Assembly (NCBI GenBank): GCA_037176845.1
Contig: JAYKXP010000120.1
Span: forward strand, 62,001-126,000
From: Paramarasmius palmivorus
Lineage: Eukaryota; Basidiomycota; Agaricomycetes; Agaricales; Marasmiaceae
Reading direction: 5' to 3'
Length of the DNA: 64,000 bases
Shown here in pieces: positions 45,506 through 56,209 of the stretch. The notes under the pieces are model-generated. The model made no database searches, had not been told where the DNA came from, and was given only the letters and a program-made list of their open reading frames with translations. Every line of letters begins with the position of its first letter. Positions within the stretch are counted from its first letter, which is position 1. Position numbers and translations under genes: made by a program.

Positions 45506-47855
45506 ATGGTTGCTCACAGCTCATTTGAGGGAAGCAGAGCCGTATTCCTGGATTCGCACCATGACAGCTACGCCGTCGCTGCACAAGAGGGCTGGATCAA
45601 GGACTTTATCGCAGACTTGGGGCGACGTTACATGAAACGTTATCCGGCGAGTTTGGCGCACAACGTAGAACCATCCGAAGAACACCTACAATCAGTCAAC
45701 GATGATGCCCCGGATCCGGAGAGCTTGTGTCCTGTCCAGCGACCTGGCCAAAGTGATGAGGAGTACCACCAGGCAGTACGGAAACACGAGATAGAGAAGG
45801 ACATCACGAGTTTTCGACTAGGTGTGAGTAGGGTCACGATACGAATATTAGGTCGGAAGGCGTTTGTACGCGTACGCCAGGAGGTCGTTAAGGAAGTTTA
45901 TGATGCCCTCTCCGAACTGGAGAAGAAACCCTGGGAAGAGGCCGTGGAAAAGGATTGGAGCGCAAGGTTGGAAGCATACAAGGCTTCTATGAACGCTGGT
46001 TTCTCGACAGAACCTGCAGCGCGTCAGGAGTAAGTGGTTCATGCAAATTATGACCGATCGTGCTGATATGTCCATGCAATCAAGTTGTATCACCCGTCTG
46101 CCAGCTTTTGTTCAGCCAATTCTGGATGGGATTCGAGATGCTACTGGTATGCATTGTACGTTGATTGTCGGAGGACCAGAGCCTGCAGATATGGGTCGCC
46201 TGAACATGGTATCGTGAGTGAGAAGTTATTCAGTGCTATTCATTCTGTCTGACGCTCTTTAGGTTCCATTCGGGAGAAACGTTGAGCTTACCAGCATTGA
46301 ATTTTGGTGCGGCTTGCCAGGAAGGTTACCGTAACCTGCTCATCCCGCTCTATGGATCTTACCTGCGCAAATGTTTCAGTATGTACAGTCCATTTGATCG
46401 TTTTCTTGGCACTTATGGTATCCAATAGCGGTTGAGGAATGCAAAAGCCGTGCGCTTCCTCAGAAAGGTCTCTCTCTGGCCGCTTGTTTGGCAGGAGAAG
46501 CTGGAATCAACCTTGACTTTATTGATACTCCTGGTATCCCCCGAGATGAGGCTGCGGTTCCCTCATCAGACCGGTCACCACCGTCCCAGCAGATCAACGT
46601 TACCGGTTCCACTTCTACCCCAGAGAAGACGGTCAAGGCGGCTGAGAAACCCAGCCATGGCGTGGCCACACTCCAAGTATCCTCAGTTCCAAATGGGTAC
46701 CATCAATCTCCACCTCCAACACCACCTCCGGTCTCTCCCCTTCGTGAAACAACGGCACCCGTGCATGGATCCTCTAGCCCGTGCTCTTCCCCTGCTCCAG
46801 GCTCAGCACCTCCTACTCTCGCACCTTCTACACCTCCCAGAGGGAGCTCTCTGTTTCTCTATGGTTCCCCAGTTGGTTCCATCCAAACCGAAGATCTAGG
46901 CTTGCCCGTAGAGGAGGAAGGAGAGGAAACAGCGTTGGATCAACCTCAGCCCTCTTTGGGTGCAAGCAGTGGTGGAGATCTGGTCAGTAACAGTGGTCAT
47001 GGTAAAAAGATGCAACGACCGGAGAGTGTGAAGCGCAAGGCTTCGTCTCAGCGTGGTGTAGATTCCTCCAGCGCCTATTCAGGCGCTAATTCCCTTCCTG
47101 GTATCGAAAACGTCACTAGCCCCGAAACACCTACTGTCACCACCAAATCGAAACGGCGTACGTCTCGAGCTGCTCCAAAACCTACCCCCATCACTTCATC
47201 TGCTGCCAGCGCCAGCAATGCCACCAGTGCTGTCAGTGGGAGCAATACTGCGAAGCGTTCAACAAAACGAAAGGCTGTTGGTCCGCCTCTGGCTCATCCC
47301 CAGAGGGACCAGAAACGTAGCAAGGTAGCAAAATCTCAGACAACGCTTATAGCTTGCCCTGACCAGGCTCCAACCTACGTGTGGAACCTCTTCTCCATGG
47401 CGTCGACGGTGGGTATGAACCAACGGTTCTACCAAATTCTTCAGCGGTACCTCGCTTTGGAGGAGGAGCATGGGTACCAGGGTGGCAATCTCAAAACGAA
47501 GAACCGGCCTGATGAGGTGCAGCAATGGTATAAAAGAAGGCGTGCTGTGTGGTTCCCAGAGTTCACAGATATTGCCCATTTCAGCCAGGAATTCAAAGCC
47601 TGGTTTCGCCTGTGTTCACCTCCATGGAGGACTGGAAAGGAGAATGGCGCGGTGATGATCCGGAAATCTGGAGAAGAGTGGGGCTGCATGCGTGTTTTGG
47701 GTCAGAATGGTATCGTGGCTTTCCTAGTCTCCCTGGTCTGGTGGCAAAAGGCATTGAATAACCTCTCTTCCAACAAGGCCAAGGATCTAGCTGAACATCA
47801 GTCTAGGCTTGAGGAGGTATTTGCCGAGGTTGAGTATACCTTCCAGAATCTTTAG
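45506..47855 (+). CDS. Large KDZ cargo protein, conserved-looking, unknown function
   Basis: ATG at 45506 (MVAHSSFEGSRAV). Introns after PAARQE (46031), after GRLNMVS (46213) and after YLRKCF (46380) give one open frame to TAG at 47853. Ordered parts: an alpha-helical N-terminus; a domain with MHCTLIVGGPEPADMGRLNM and FHSGETLSLPALNFG; a Ser/Pro-rich, basic disordered middle (46600-47330) with KSKRRTSR and KRSTKRKA (likely nuclear signals); and a C-terminal domain with VWNLFSMASTVGMNQRF, RPDEVQQWYKRRR, and a hydrophobic GIVAFLVSLVWWQKAL. The same two-domain layout is familiar from uncharacterised mushroom proteins, but no activity is known to me. Confidence 0.65.
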
Positions 47856-48319
47856 TCCATGACAGTACTGGCGCTTAAAGACGTAGATGTAGATAATTAG
47901 ATGTAGATAATCTCCCGGCTGATAAGATGATTATGTTTGATTATGGAACGCTTTGATCTAGGCGAGAAAATAATGGATTGTATTCACTGTACCTGTCTAG
48001 AATTGTATGAACATAGTAGCTCAATGGAAAATTCGGTGTAATGCTCGAGGTCTTGTACTTACATAAGGTGATCATTTTATTGGTCAACAGTTCAATTCCC
48101 GGATGCTGCACTTTCTGTCAATTGTGGACGGTGCTCCGGAGCCTCTGTAGCCAACCTCGGCCGGAGCTCTGGAGTGGTGACCGTAAACTGCCAGTAGTCT
48201 TGGTTGTGCACTGGTAGCTACCAGTTTATCCTACCAGCTACTGGTTGATACCAATGTGGATGCATACCAACTCATAGGTAGTACCATTGACTGATGTATA
48301 TGGCTGCGCCATACAGGTG
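47856..48319. other. KDZ right subterminal region with tRNA-like sequence
   Basis: At 48010-48105 (plus) TAGCTCAATGG (48017-48027) fits an A box and AGTTCAATTCC (48089-48099) a B box. The sequence downstream resembles, in inverted order, that next to the left tRNA-like copy (GTGCTCCGG, GTCAATT). The terminal repeat follows at 48240-48306. Confidence 0.5.
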
Positions 48320-48532
48320 GCGATCCGAGCAGTACATGTAGAGATAGTCGACCTTCTCATTATCGTCGGTGAGAGCAGCATTCTTGCACATAATGTCGAC
48401 ACGCTTGATGAAATCCGAAGGATACAAACCATCAAAGTGGGGAGCATCCTTGGTTCCAGGGGCTGGCATATGAGCAGCCATACGATTGAGCATAACTCCG
48501 GGATTCCCGGCTGGTCCTGCGCCACCAGACAT
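48320..48532 (-). pseudogene. Gypsy-2 gag, N-terminal part
   Basis: ATG at 48532. MSGGAGPAGNPGVMLNRM leads into APHFDGLYPSDFIKRVD and LTDDNEKVDYLYMYCSDR, the start of a Gypsy capsid. The KDZ element cuts it after CSDR; the next residues (VKEKIC) are found at 31710. The gag frame is kept across the insertion. Confidence 0.85.
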
Positions 48533-48826
48533 TCTAGATAAATGATAAGCGAGTAACTGTTCAAGGAAAAGTTGAAAAGCACTTAGCTGCGAAATGACGG
48601 ATCGTCAACAGAGAATGTAGCGGTATACAACCTGCTACTAAATATCTGCAGTATAAAACTAACAGAGATAGGAGAGAACCACGGTATAGAACCTGTAGTT
48701 CGAGGATAAGGGTGCAGTGGAGTAGTAGCTGAGAATTCTCTGTAAAGAAATCAACAGCGTAAAGAAATGTTCAAAAATATAACACTTAGCTTCCACGGAT
48801 AACCTGTTCCCCACGTTGGCCACCAC
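48533..48826 (-). promoter_or_regulatory. Gypsy-2 leader and primer-binding site
   Basis: Next to the 5' LTR the element strand reads TGGTGGCCAACGTGGGG (48809-48825), beginning TGG as expected for pairing with a tRNA 3' CCA end. About 280 bases of untranslated leader separate it from the gag ATG. Confidence 0.75.
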
Positions 48827-49945
48827 TATGGGAGAGAAGGTAGTTACGCAGAAGGAAAGGGACGGAACAAGGTCGGGGAGATGATGGTGGTTGAAGGAAG
48901 AGAAGTTGATGCCGGAATTTGATGCGGAAAATGTTTGACAAGTAAACGGATTGAATGCAGAGCCTCGGAGATAATGGGCACTAAGCGTTCAACAGTGTTG
49001 ACCAGGATTACCAAAAATGGTAACACGGTCTGCTCTCAAGACCTGATTGCCGAATATGGAAGGTATGAGTTATTGGAACGTTGAACTTGTTGGAATATGG
49101 TCAGAGCCTTCCCGTAGGAATATCCCTAAGATAAAGCTGTTAGTAGACACTAGTATATCTCTAGTATATAGGAAAATACTTAGCTAAGGGAAAGCTTGAC
49201 TCTCCGAAGTGCGGTTAAGGTAATTGCAAAGGGTATGTTGTGTTTGATACCTAACTCAAGTATCAGTTACAAAACGGTAAGTACTCACTCACTATGATTC
49301 TGACGCTTGTCAGAAGGTCTCTTGACAGTTCACACTCGAAGATGATGGGGGAAAGAGAAAGGATGAATTGATACGATAAACTTGGCCAGTCCGTCTTATA
49401 AGACGATCATACAAAGCCCAGAACAACATAAAGTCAACAAAATAAAATAGAAACAGTCAAACGCAGACCAGTATCTAAGAGACCATGCACGTAGCAAATT
49501 GGTGACATCTGCTAACGTCTCAACTCGATCAGGTACGTCGTTCACTTCCCACACTGAGCACCAACTAACCATAGCACATAATTTAAGACGTAGGGTGTTG
49601 CCTGGCTCAACCCCCATGTGCGTAGGCTTCGCTGATAGTCGAGTGAACTTCGTCCATCTTGAGTGATCCGCTCGCTTCTGTCGTAAGTAGTGAAAAATAG
49701 ACTGATCAGTAACAAAGTAAATGAAATAAAGGAGACATATCATAGTAATGAAACTTGTTTCTTGATAGGAAATGAACTGAGGCAGGGGTAATTGTCCAAT
49801 TTTATCGTTTGAGAATAAAAACATTGACATATCGAATAGGAGTGACAGGATCAAAATGTGAAGCTTGTGCGTCCGTGCGTGTATGATGGCGCGTGATTAG
49901 GGTGTGATGATAAGTTGGAAAGGTACGCAAAGCGTTCCTTCCACA
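48827..49945 (-). repeat. Gypsy-2 5' LTR
   Basis: Identical to 21622-22740 except for six transitions I found by eye, four of them at CpG. It is followed by R1 sequence and the GGGC duplication. Confidence 0.9.
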
Positions 49946-50330
49946 GGGCCTCTTCCATTTTGGAAAGCCAAAAGCAGAGTAGGGAGGCATCTAAATGATG
50001 CCAGCAGGTGTGGGAATAATTTTCCTATTAAAAAAGTGCTAAAAAAAGCATCTAAAAGCACTCTAAAATGGTTTCCCAGGCCCTGAGAAAACCATCTTCC
50101 TTTTTGAGAAGCCAAAAGTGAAGTAAGAAAGCACTCTAGATACTGCTAGGGTGCAGGAACAATTTTTCTGCTAAAAAAGCACTGAAAAGGCACCTAAAAC
50201 CATTCAAAAGTGCTTTGAAAAGGTTCCAGATACTGTGGGAACATTCTTTCCATATAGGGAAACCCCAAAAAAGCGCAATAAATAGCCCTAGTAATATATA
50301 TAAATGCTTCTTTTGGCAAACCAGAACCCT
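49946..50330. repeat. R1 repeat copy B, right part
   Basis: Resumes at GGGCCTCTTCCATTTTGG, the equivalent of GGGCACCTTCCATTTTGG in other copies. The GCGCTTTT words of younger copies are here AGCACTT or AAGTGCT, as expected from loss of CpG. It fades out near 50330. Confidence 0.7.
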
Positions 50331-50602
50331 GAAGATAAGGCCTGATTTTTTGCAATAAATCAGGTTTTGGTTATTAGGGATTTTTTAAAAAATTGTTGGT
50401 CTCTTGTGCACCTAGCCCATTGAAAACACTCTGGCTCTCCTTTACCACTAGATAAATAGGCTCCAAGTTCTTGGATCAGCGGATTGTTGCACGCCACCAG
50501 TCTAGCTCCCTTCTAGTTTGCTGTGGCTCTAGGTAGGAAACAGGCCCATGTTTACAGCCCCATATATAGTTCCATATCTGGTTAACAGTCATTTAATTTT
50601 AT

Positions 50603-51532
50603 TCAACAAACAAGGGACATGAACCATACCTCCAAATTGGGCTGAAAATCCTTGGCACTACATTGCTGCTTCAGGTGCATTACATGGAATTGGATTTTCA
50701 CACTATGGTTGCATATTATGAAAGTATGAGATGGCCTCTGGAAGGATGCTTGAATTGATATTGAAACATCCTGTCCTGCAGGCCCAAATATCCACTCTCT
50801 TGAAACAGCAAAGGCAAGAGATTTCTCACCATGAGGTCTAGTTCTTGATGATATGATAGTGTCAAACATTGGTGTTGGTATCCAAAGGCAGTGGCCTTCC
50901 ATATACAGTTTGATTCATATAATAAACTAGGGTAAATTTCCAATATCAGAGTGCTTTCCTTTCTGCAAGATAGATTAGTCACCGTGTTTATCCCAAGCAC
51001 AAGTTCTTTTCCGTGAGCCTTCACAAATAAAATGTGTAGAGGTGAAATGTTATTGCCAGAGTATAGAAAAGGCTCTTATAGCAACACTTAGTACATAATT
51101 AAAGGTCAACTGAAGGTGCTTACACGTCTACAACCATTACAGGTGCTATAGGGCATCCCCTTAACTATGGACATGAAGAGTGGTGAACTGGGTGCTGCTG
51201 GGTGCAGCGTCACATTATGCCTGCCATACATTGTGACTTTCTTCTTCTTGACAACCTTGACTCGTTCCTTTATGGCTGAATGGCATTCCATGTGGAATCT
51301 AAAGACACCTGATATATGCAATAGTCAAAGAAAATGATAGAGCGTGCAGTCAGTACTTACTGTGCTCATCAGGATTGTCAGGGCTTTTACGTGTGCTTCC
51401 TCTCTGGTCTGCACCCCTAGCTCCATCTTTTTCGGTAGCAAGGTAAGTTCCTAGTTCTGGCATTGCCAGCTGTAGCAGTGTGGTGGCATGAAGGTAATGG
51501 ACACAAGCGTTGTCATGATTTTGGTAGTACAT
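50603..51532 (-). pseudogene. Unrecognised minus-strand gene remnant
   Basis: Frames at 51350-51532 (CVHYLHATTLLQLAMPELG), 51106-51321 (FRFHMECHSAIKERVKVVKK, SIVKGMPYSTCNGC) and 50603-50902 (GEKSLAFAVSREWIFGPAG) read like protein. A GT-AG intron is possible at 51301-51352. I recognise no domain. Confidence 0.3.
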
Positions 51533-52524
51533 ACATATGTACAGAGCGGAACAAAAGCAGAAATATTTTCCTGTTGATATGCCTGACTTTTAATACCTTT
51601 TATTCAAATGCATTATTGCACTTTTATATTCTGTTATGCTATAATTGGGACTCTGAAGGTCTAGTATGAGCCCTGAATAGCTAGTCAAAGTCAAGGACTT
51701 GTCGGATGTACTTATATTAGCAGGTATATGGTTACATGGTATGCCTCACATGGGTATCTGGCCACGGCTATAGCTTATATTAGTGGTTCTGTCAATGCAG
51801 ACCCTTTCCTGAAAACTGTAGGGAGCTGTACTATGTTGGATCATGACTGGTACACCATCTGTGCATGGTCTAAAACATATCAAGGGGACTATTTTTGCTT
51901 TTAAACACTTTTAATACTTCTTCATAACCAACCAAAGAGATGAGCGGGTTCAAGGAAATGATCCAAGTTGATGTAGAGGACGGCTTCATCAGCAGATATG
52001 ATCTGAGAGCTTATGGAAGGCACTTGCCGAGTCTAGAATTGTTGGCTATAGTTGTTCCTATTAATCGGACATGGAGACATATGGTTGTCATGGTACGGAG
52101 ACTAATATAGAAGATAAACTGCTTATAGAAGTGTTCCTTGTGGACATGGAGACTTGTAAAAGATATGCCAGGTCCAGAACATGTATGACTGAGCATTCTG
52201 GTGTGTGGAGAAGTTGGAAATGACTCTCATTGGTGGAAAAGCACCTTGGTGCAAAGAAAAGATAAATTTTACTAGGCTAAACACCAACCCACAGGCACAG
52301 GATTCAACTCCAGAGTCTAAAGATAAAAATTCCTATTTATTGATCACACATAAACAACTTATATGGACGTTGTGACTGTCATATTTTCCTGATTTGTATA
52401 TTTCCTATAGACTATCTCTGTTCCTCACTTATTTCACTTGTGTTCTGTCTGTTTTCCATCTTTTATTACATATTTCTTTACTTATATTTCTAGACATTAT
52501 ATATAGGCTTGCAGTTTGTAGGTA
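51533..52524. other. No supportable gene
   Basis: A short plus frame near 51950-52110 (EDGFISRYDLRAYGRHLP) may be residual coding sequence. The rest is AT-rich without motifs. Confidence 0.35.
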
Positions 52525-53331
52525 GAAGGACAGAGAAGACAAAGAGAGAGAGTACTGTTAGCCCATATCATTAGGTTGTATGTGGCTGTCACTTAAATAG
52601 ACCTCTTTGATCTGATAGTTGATCTGCTGGCACATGTGCATTTCGATTGGACCTCTTATATAAGTTGATCCAGTGGTGTTTCATGCTTGTTACGAGTCGA
52701 CCTCTGATCAGACCTGGTTGATCTATTGATGACCTTTGCATTCACTTCCACTTCCTCAGGACAGGCCCTAGATTGAAAGTCTAGTTGAGACCTTACTGTG
52801 TACAAGAGCTTAAGTTGTATTGGCAGAGAGATCAAGTATTCTGGCTTGTGATCTGCAGCTCTAAGCATTGGTTGCATTGCATTTCTGTGTAGAGATTAGA
52901 CCTTGGACTAGCTTTTATAAGCTTTAGTGACATAGAGAGGCCCAGATTGACCATTTGGAGAGTCAGTTGGATTTCTACTTGCGCACAGTTCATTGATTTG
53001 ATTCTATTAGGATCAGTACACTTGAGGCAGTATTGGTTGAACTCAAGATCACTATCTATAGCACTTGGGACTGTTTCCTATCCTATTATAAGCATTCATA
53101 ACCTTTAGTCACCCCTAATATAAGGTGTATCTTGATTGCTTTTGAAGTAATGAAGAGTGTATCATCACTCTCAGATCTATAGTTTGTGTACTATTCTAAG
53201 TATGGCAACTCTGATCATGTCAAACCTCACTTGCACAACTAGTCACCACTAGTGTGCTGCTGTTCATAACCAGCATCTACTGAATCTTTGTATTTGTGGT
53301 CTTTTATTAGGCTTCTGCTGTGTCCTTACAG
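52525..53331 (+). repeat. LTR-like sequence preceded by a purine tract
   Basis: Purine-rich AGAAGGACAGAGAAGACAAA and following GAGAGAGAG (52524-52552) precede TGTTAGCCC (52556). The candidate LTR ends near TGTCCTTACA (53331). Part of it (53118-53255) matches 5150-5290. There is no second copy in the window to fix the ends. Confidence 0.35.
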
Positions 53332-53582
53332 TTCTATTAGTGACCCAAAGTCACAGAGCCCACCACTTATACCAAGGGGGAGGCAGACCGTGGTTCTGGC
53401 ATATACCGCCAGTTGGTTGGTTCAGTCCCAAGGTCTCTTAAAAAATTTTCCGTACCAAAACTTTTAGGCAGTTTTAGGCAGTTTCCGTGTATTGTATCTG
53501 GCAAATTTACCAAGATTGCATGGAAAAACAACCCAAAGAAAACTTCTTTGCCCCAACCGAGCACCTTCATCACATCAATGCC

Positions 53583-54250
53583 ATGTCGGGCGATCTGCCA
53601 GAGGTGAGAAGCACCATTAATGCCATAAACATCCTCTAAAGTCTATTTAGGAACTCAAGAACATTCCCATCATTGACAGAAAGATCACCTGTCCTCACTG
53701 TACTGAAAAGATCAAAGTCGGGACTGCAGGTATAGGGAATTTTCACAAAAAGCACTATCTGTCTAAGACATGCAAAGAGACAAAGATAAAAAAGGAGACC
53801 AGCAAAAGGAAGAAACGGGGCCAGGGTTCCTCCTTTCCCATTTTCACAAAGCTGTACCATTCCTACAGCCTACAGTCAGCCAACCATCACTTATACCAGT
53901 ACGAGTTGCACTCATACCTGTCATCAACTCAGACACACTGTCTGTAGGCCCTTCCAACCATACACAGGCACATGGGCCTCTAGATCTCTCCGATATTCTT
54001 TTGCAACTTCAACACTGCATAGCTGATTTACCTAAACATATTCCTGAAGCATGCTCAGATGACACGGTGGCACAATTCAGCGGAATCCCAGTGATTATGT
54101 GGTTGTGGAAGAGGGAGATGAGTCTATATGGGAGACATGGGACAGGCATCTCAACTGCTTGCTTCAGAAACCAACAGCTGAACTATGCACCTTGGTTTGG
54201 TGGTGTAAGGACCATAGAGTGCCTCACAATCTTTTTCATCAATTAGGGTA
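53583..54250 (+). pseudogene. Decayed C2HC zinc-finger gene of a mushroom-expanded family
   Basis: ATG 53583 (MSGDLPE), then an intron and, from 53651, ELKNIPIIDRKITCPHC followed by GTAGIGNFHKKHYLSKTC: a C-x2-C...H...C finger. After frameshifts near 53820 and 54085 come LSDILLQLQHCIADLPKHIP and NPSDYVVVEEGDESIWE, which resemble the middle of uncharacterised mushroom proteins with this finger. The downstream end is cut by the Gypsy-3 LTR at 54285. It is clearly dead as it stands; function unknown. Confidence 0.5.
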
Positions 54251-54284
54251 TTCAACATAGCCAAAAACCATCATATTGCCAGCA

Positions 54285-54561
54285 TGACAACATCTTCGCT
54301 TAAGCTTTGTTGTTGTATATATGATATTTACAGCCATTTGTTTTGTACAAACACTCTTTTCAGTATTTAAACGATGTACTTGTATCTGTATCAGTAGTCT
54401 TGGAATTAACACTTTTACCTCTTAAGCCTACATTCGTATGGTTATCTCCAGCGCTCACCACGTTTATCTCCTTCACCTCCGGCTATATTTGTTCAAATCG
54501 CCTAGCGATATAGTCTTCCTAGCGCTTCACAGTGTTCAATTTGGCTTTGTTGGTGTTGTCA
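54285..54561 (+). repeat. 5' LTR of Gypsy-3, 277 bp
   Basis: Starts TGACAACA and ends TGTTGTCA, a perfect 8-bp inverted terminus. It contains TATTTAAA near 54364 as a TATA-like box and lies 131 bases upstream of the gag ATG. The 3' LTR is beyond the window. Confidence 0.7.
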
Positions 54562-54692
54562 GTGACCCCAACGATAGTCTAGACAGGCTGTAAATGGTCC
54601 AGTCTCTCTGTTCTCTATTTCCTTTCATCTTATCCTATCCATTTTGGTCCAGGTCTTTACAGAATTCCAAGACTACCTGCTTACTATCATCC

Positions 54693-56209
54693 ATGTCGTC
54701 TGACAACACAAGCAATGTTCCCCAAAACATAACCACGGTTGCACAGAGTGACCCATCTCGCGTACCACCTAAACCGGCTAACATCTCTAACATGGAAGAT
54801 GTTTCCCAACATCCCGACTTCATTGTCCAACAACTGTTCAACAATTGGGACCCATCTTGGCCGCGTGCTTCTTGGCAAGCACCAGGATTCATGAATTTGC
54901 ATCCAGCACCACTGTATGGACCGAATTTACCCATGAATTCTCCATTGGGAAATCTGTTATGGACCCCAAATGTGCAAGGAGAAGCTGCACACGCGTTTGG
55001 CATGCCACCGGCTAACCAGGTACCACCTGGACCACCATTGGCTAACAGTATGGGCAGCAGTTATTATCTTCCGCAACTGTTCCATTATCAGCCATACGGT
55101 CAAGCCCCTGTACCTTACGGATTTCTATATGGCGGTTTTCAAACCCCAATTCCTGAATCATTACCACCCAGTTATGGTCCCACCCCATATTCCTTTGGAA
55201 CAGTTCCCGGGTATCCTGCAAGGACTAGTTTCAGTCAACCCTTACAGATGCAGACTGGACAGGTGGGTCTATTGCATAGCTCACCATACCCATTCCATTT
55301 ACAACGAAAAGAGGCTGAGAAACAGAGGCAAGACAGATTGAGGCAACTCAGAGCAGAGGAGCCAAGTCTTTTTGGAACCTTGCCTCTTACGGTTCCCCAG
55401 CCTCCTGGGTTAGCCGATGTTGGTCCAAACACGTCAGAACAAGGCAGTTCTCATCGTGCAGAACCCAGTCAGCTATCTGTTCCTGCACGAGCACATGCAA
55501 CAGCCCCAGAAAGCCCTAGCATCTTTGCAACACAACAAGAAGCTGCACCTGTCAATCGTCCATTTCATTCATCAAGGGTCCAGGACCATGAGGCACCCCA
55601 GATGCTCACACCAGGTCAGCTGGTCTCACACCCAGCACGAGGATCAACTTTGATTGATCTCAGTACACCTATTGGGGAAGTAGTTGAAGCCATGTCTGCA
55701 CCGGACCATGAGGCTACCCCCAATCCCATAACCAATCAAGGGACTAATCTCTGACAATTTTTCTATCTTTGTCAAGATGTCCTGAATGATCTCAGGTATC
55801 AAACTCGTGAACATTCTACACCAGCATCTTGGGCAAGAATGTTAGGTGGACTCCCTATAATCAACTCCCCCTGGATGTTCAACTACGTCTGATCCATGAC
55901 AGAAACCTTTGGGCACAATTCAAGGAATGTTACAGTGCTCTTACCAACGATTTACAGTTGAGGGAGTACATGTTTGAAACTGACTCTCCTCAGTCCGATA
56001 CGTGGAACATCGATCCATATGATCGTCCCACAGCACCAGAACCCTTATCACCCACTTCTGTCCAAGGATCAACATTATCCAGAGACAACACATTTTCTGA
56101 TAGACCAACATCTAGCACTTCGGCCAGAACCGGCTTAACTGAATGTCAATGGCAGAAATGAAGAAGAATTGATGATGGTTCCATCAGCCCACCAAGAACT
56201 CCGTTCAAT
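54693..56209 (+). pseudogene. Gypsy-3 gag, N-terminal part
   Basis: ATG at 54693 (MSSDNTSNVPQN). A long Pro/Gly/Tyr-rich region runs to a TGA at 55753 (CTC TGA CAA), continues in frame to about 55830, then shifts to a frame with WTPYNQLPLDVQLRLIHDR. It ends PPRTPFN at the R1 palindrome, and the next codons (TGPPSGNIYR) follow at 59938. Confidence 0.65.

Larger units (their letters stand above)
31719..48319. mobile_element. KDZ-superfamily DNA transposon, 16.6 kb, with TET/JBP cargo
   Basis: The ends carry imperfect inverted repeats: CAGCCGGATACATCA then ATGGTAATTACC at 31731-31760 against the complement of 48276-48306. Subterminal homology extends about 300 bases further in. It interrupts Gypsy-2 gag, and removing it restores YCSD-R followed by VKEKICFLPAF in frame, the usual order of a Gypsy capsid. 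Contents: KDZ transposase, TET/JBP dioxygenase, viroplasmin-domain protein and about six unrecognised genes. KDZ (Kyakuja-Dileera-Zisupton) elements linked to TET/JBP genes are known from mushrooms. Confidence 0.85.
21622..49945 (-). mobile_element. Gypsy-2, LTR retrotransposon carrying a nested 16.6-kb transposon
   Basis: Two 1119-bp direct repeats bound the element, and R1 sequence continues across it with a GGGC duplication. On the minus strand the order is LTR (48827-49945), primer-binding site, gag, protease, RT, RNase H, integrase, an extra ORF, then the other LTR (21622-22740). Nested inside are the KDZ element (31719-48319) and an R1 copy (22910-24460). Without them the element would be about 10 kb. 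I saw six LTR differences, all transitions, so the insertion is young. Gag-pol has four in-frame TGA stops. Confidence 0.9.

Noticed and set aside
48010..48105. Functional tRNA gene
   Set aside because: A and B boxes fit, but A-to-B spacing is long and the arms do not fold into a good cloverleaf; better called tRNA-like.
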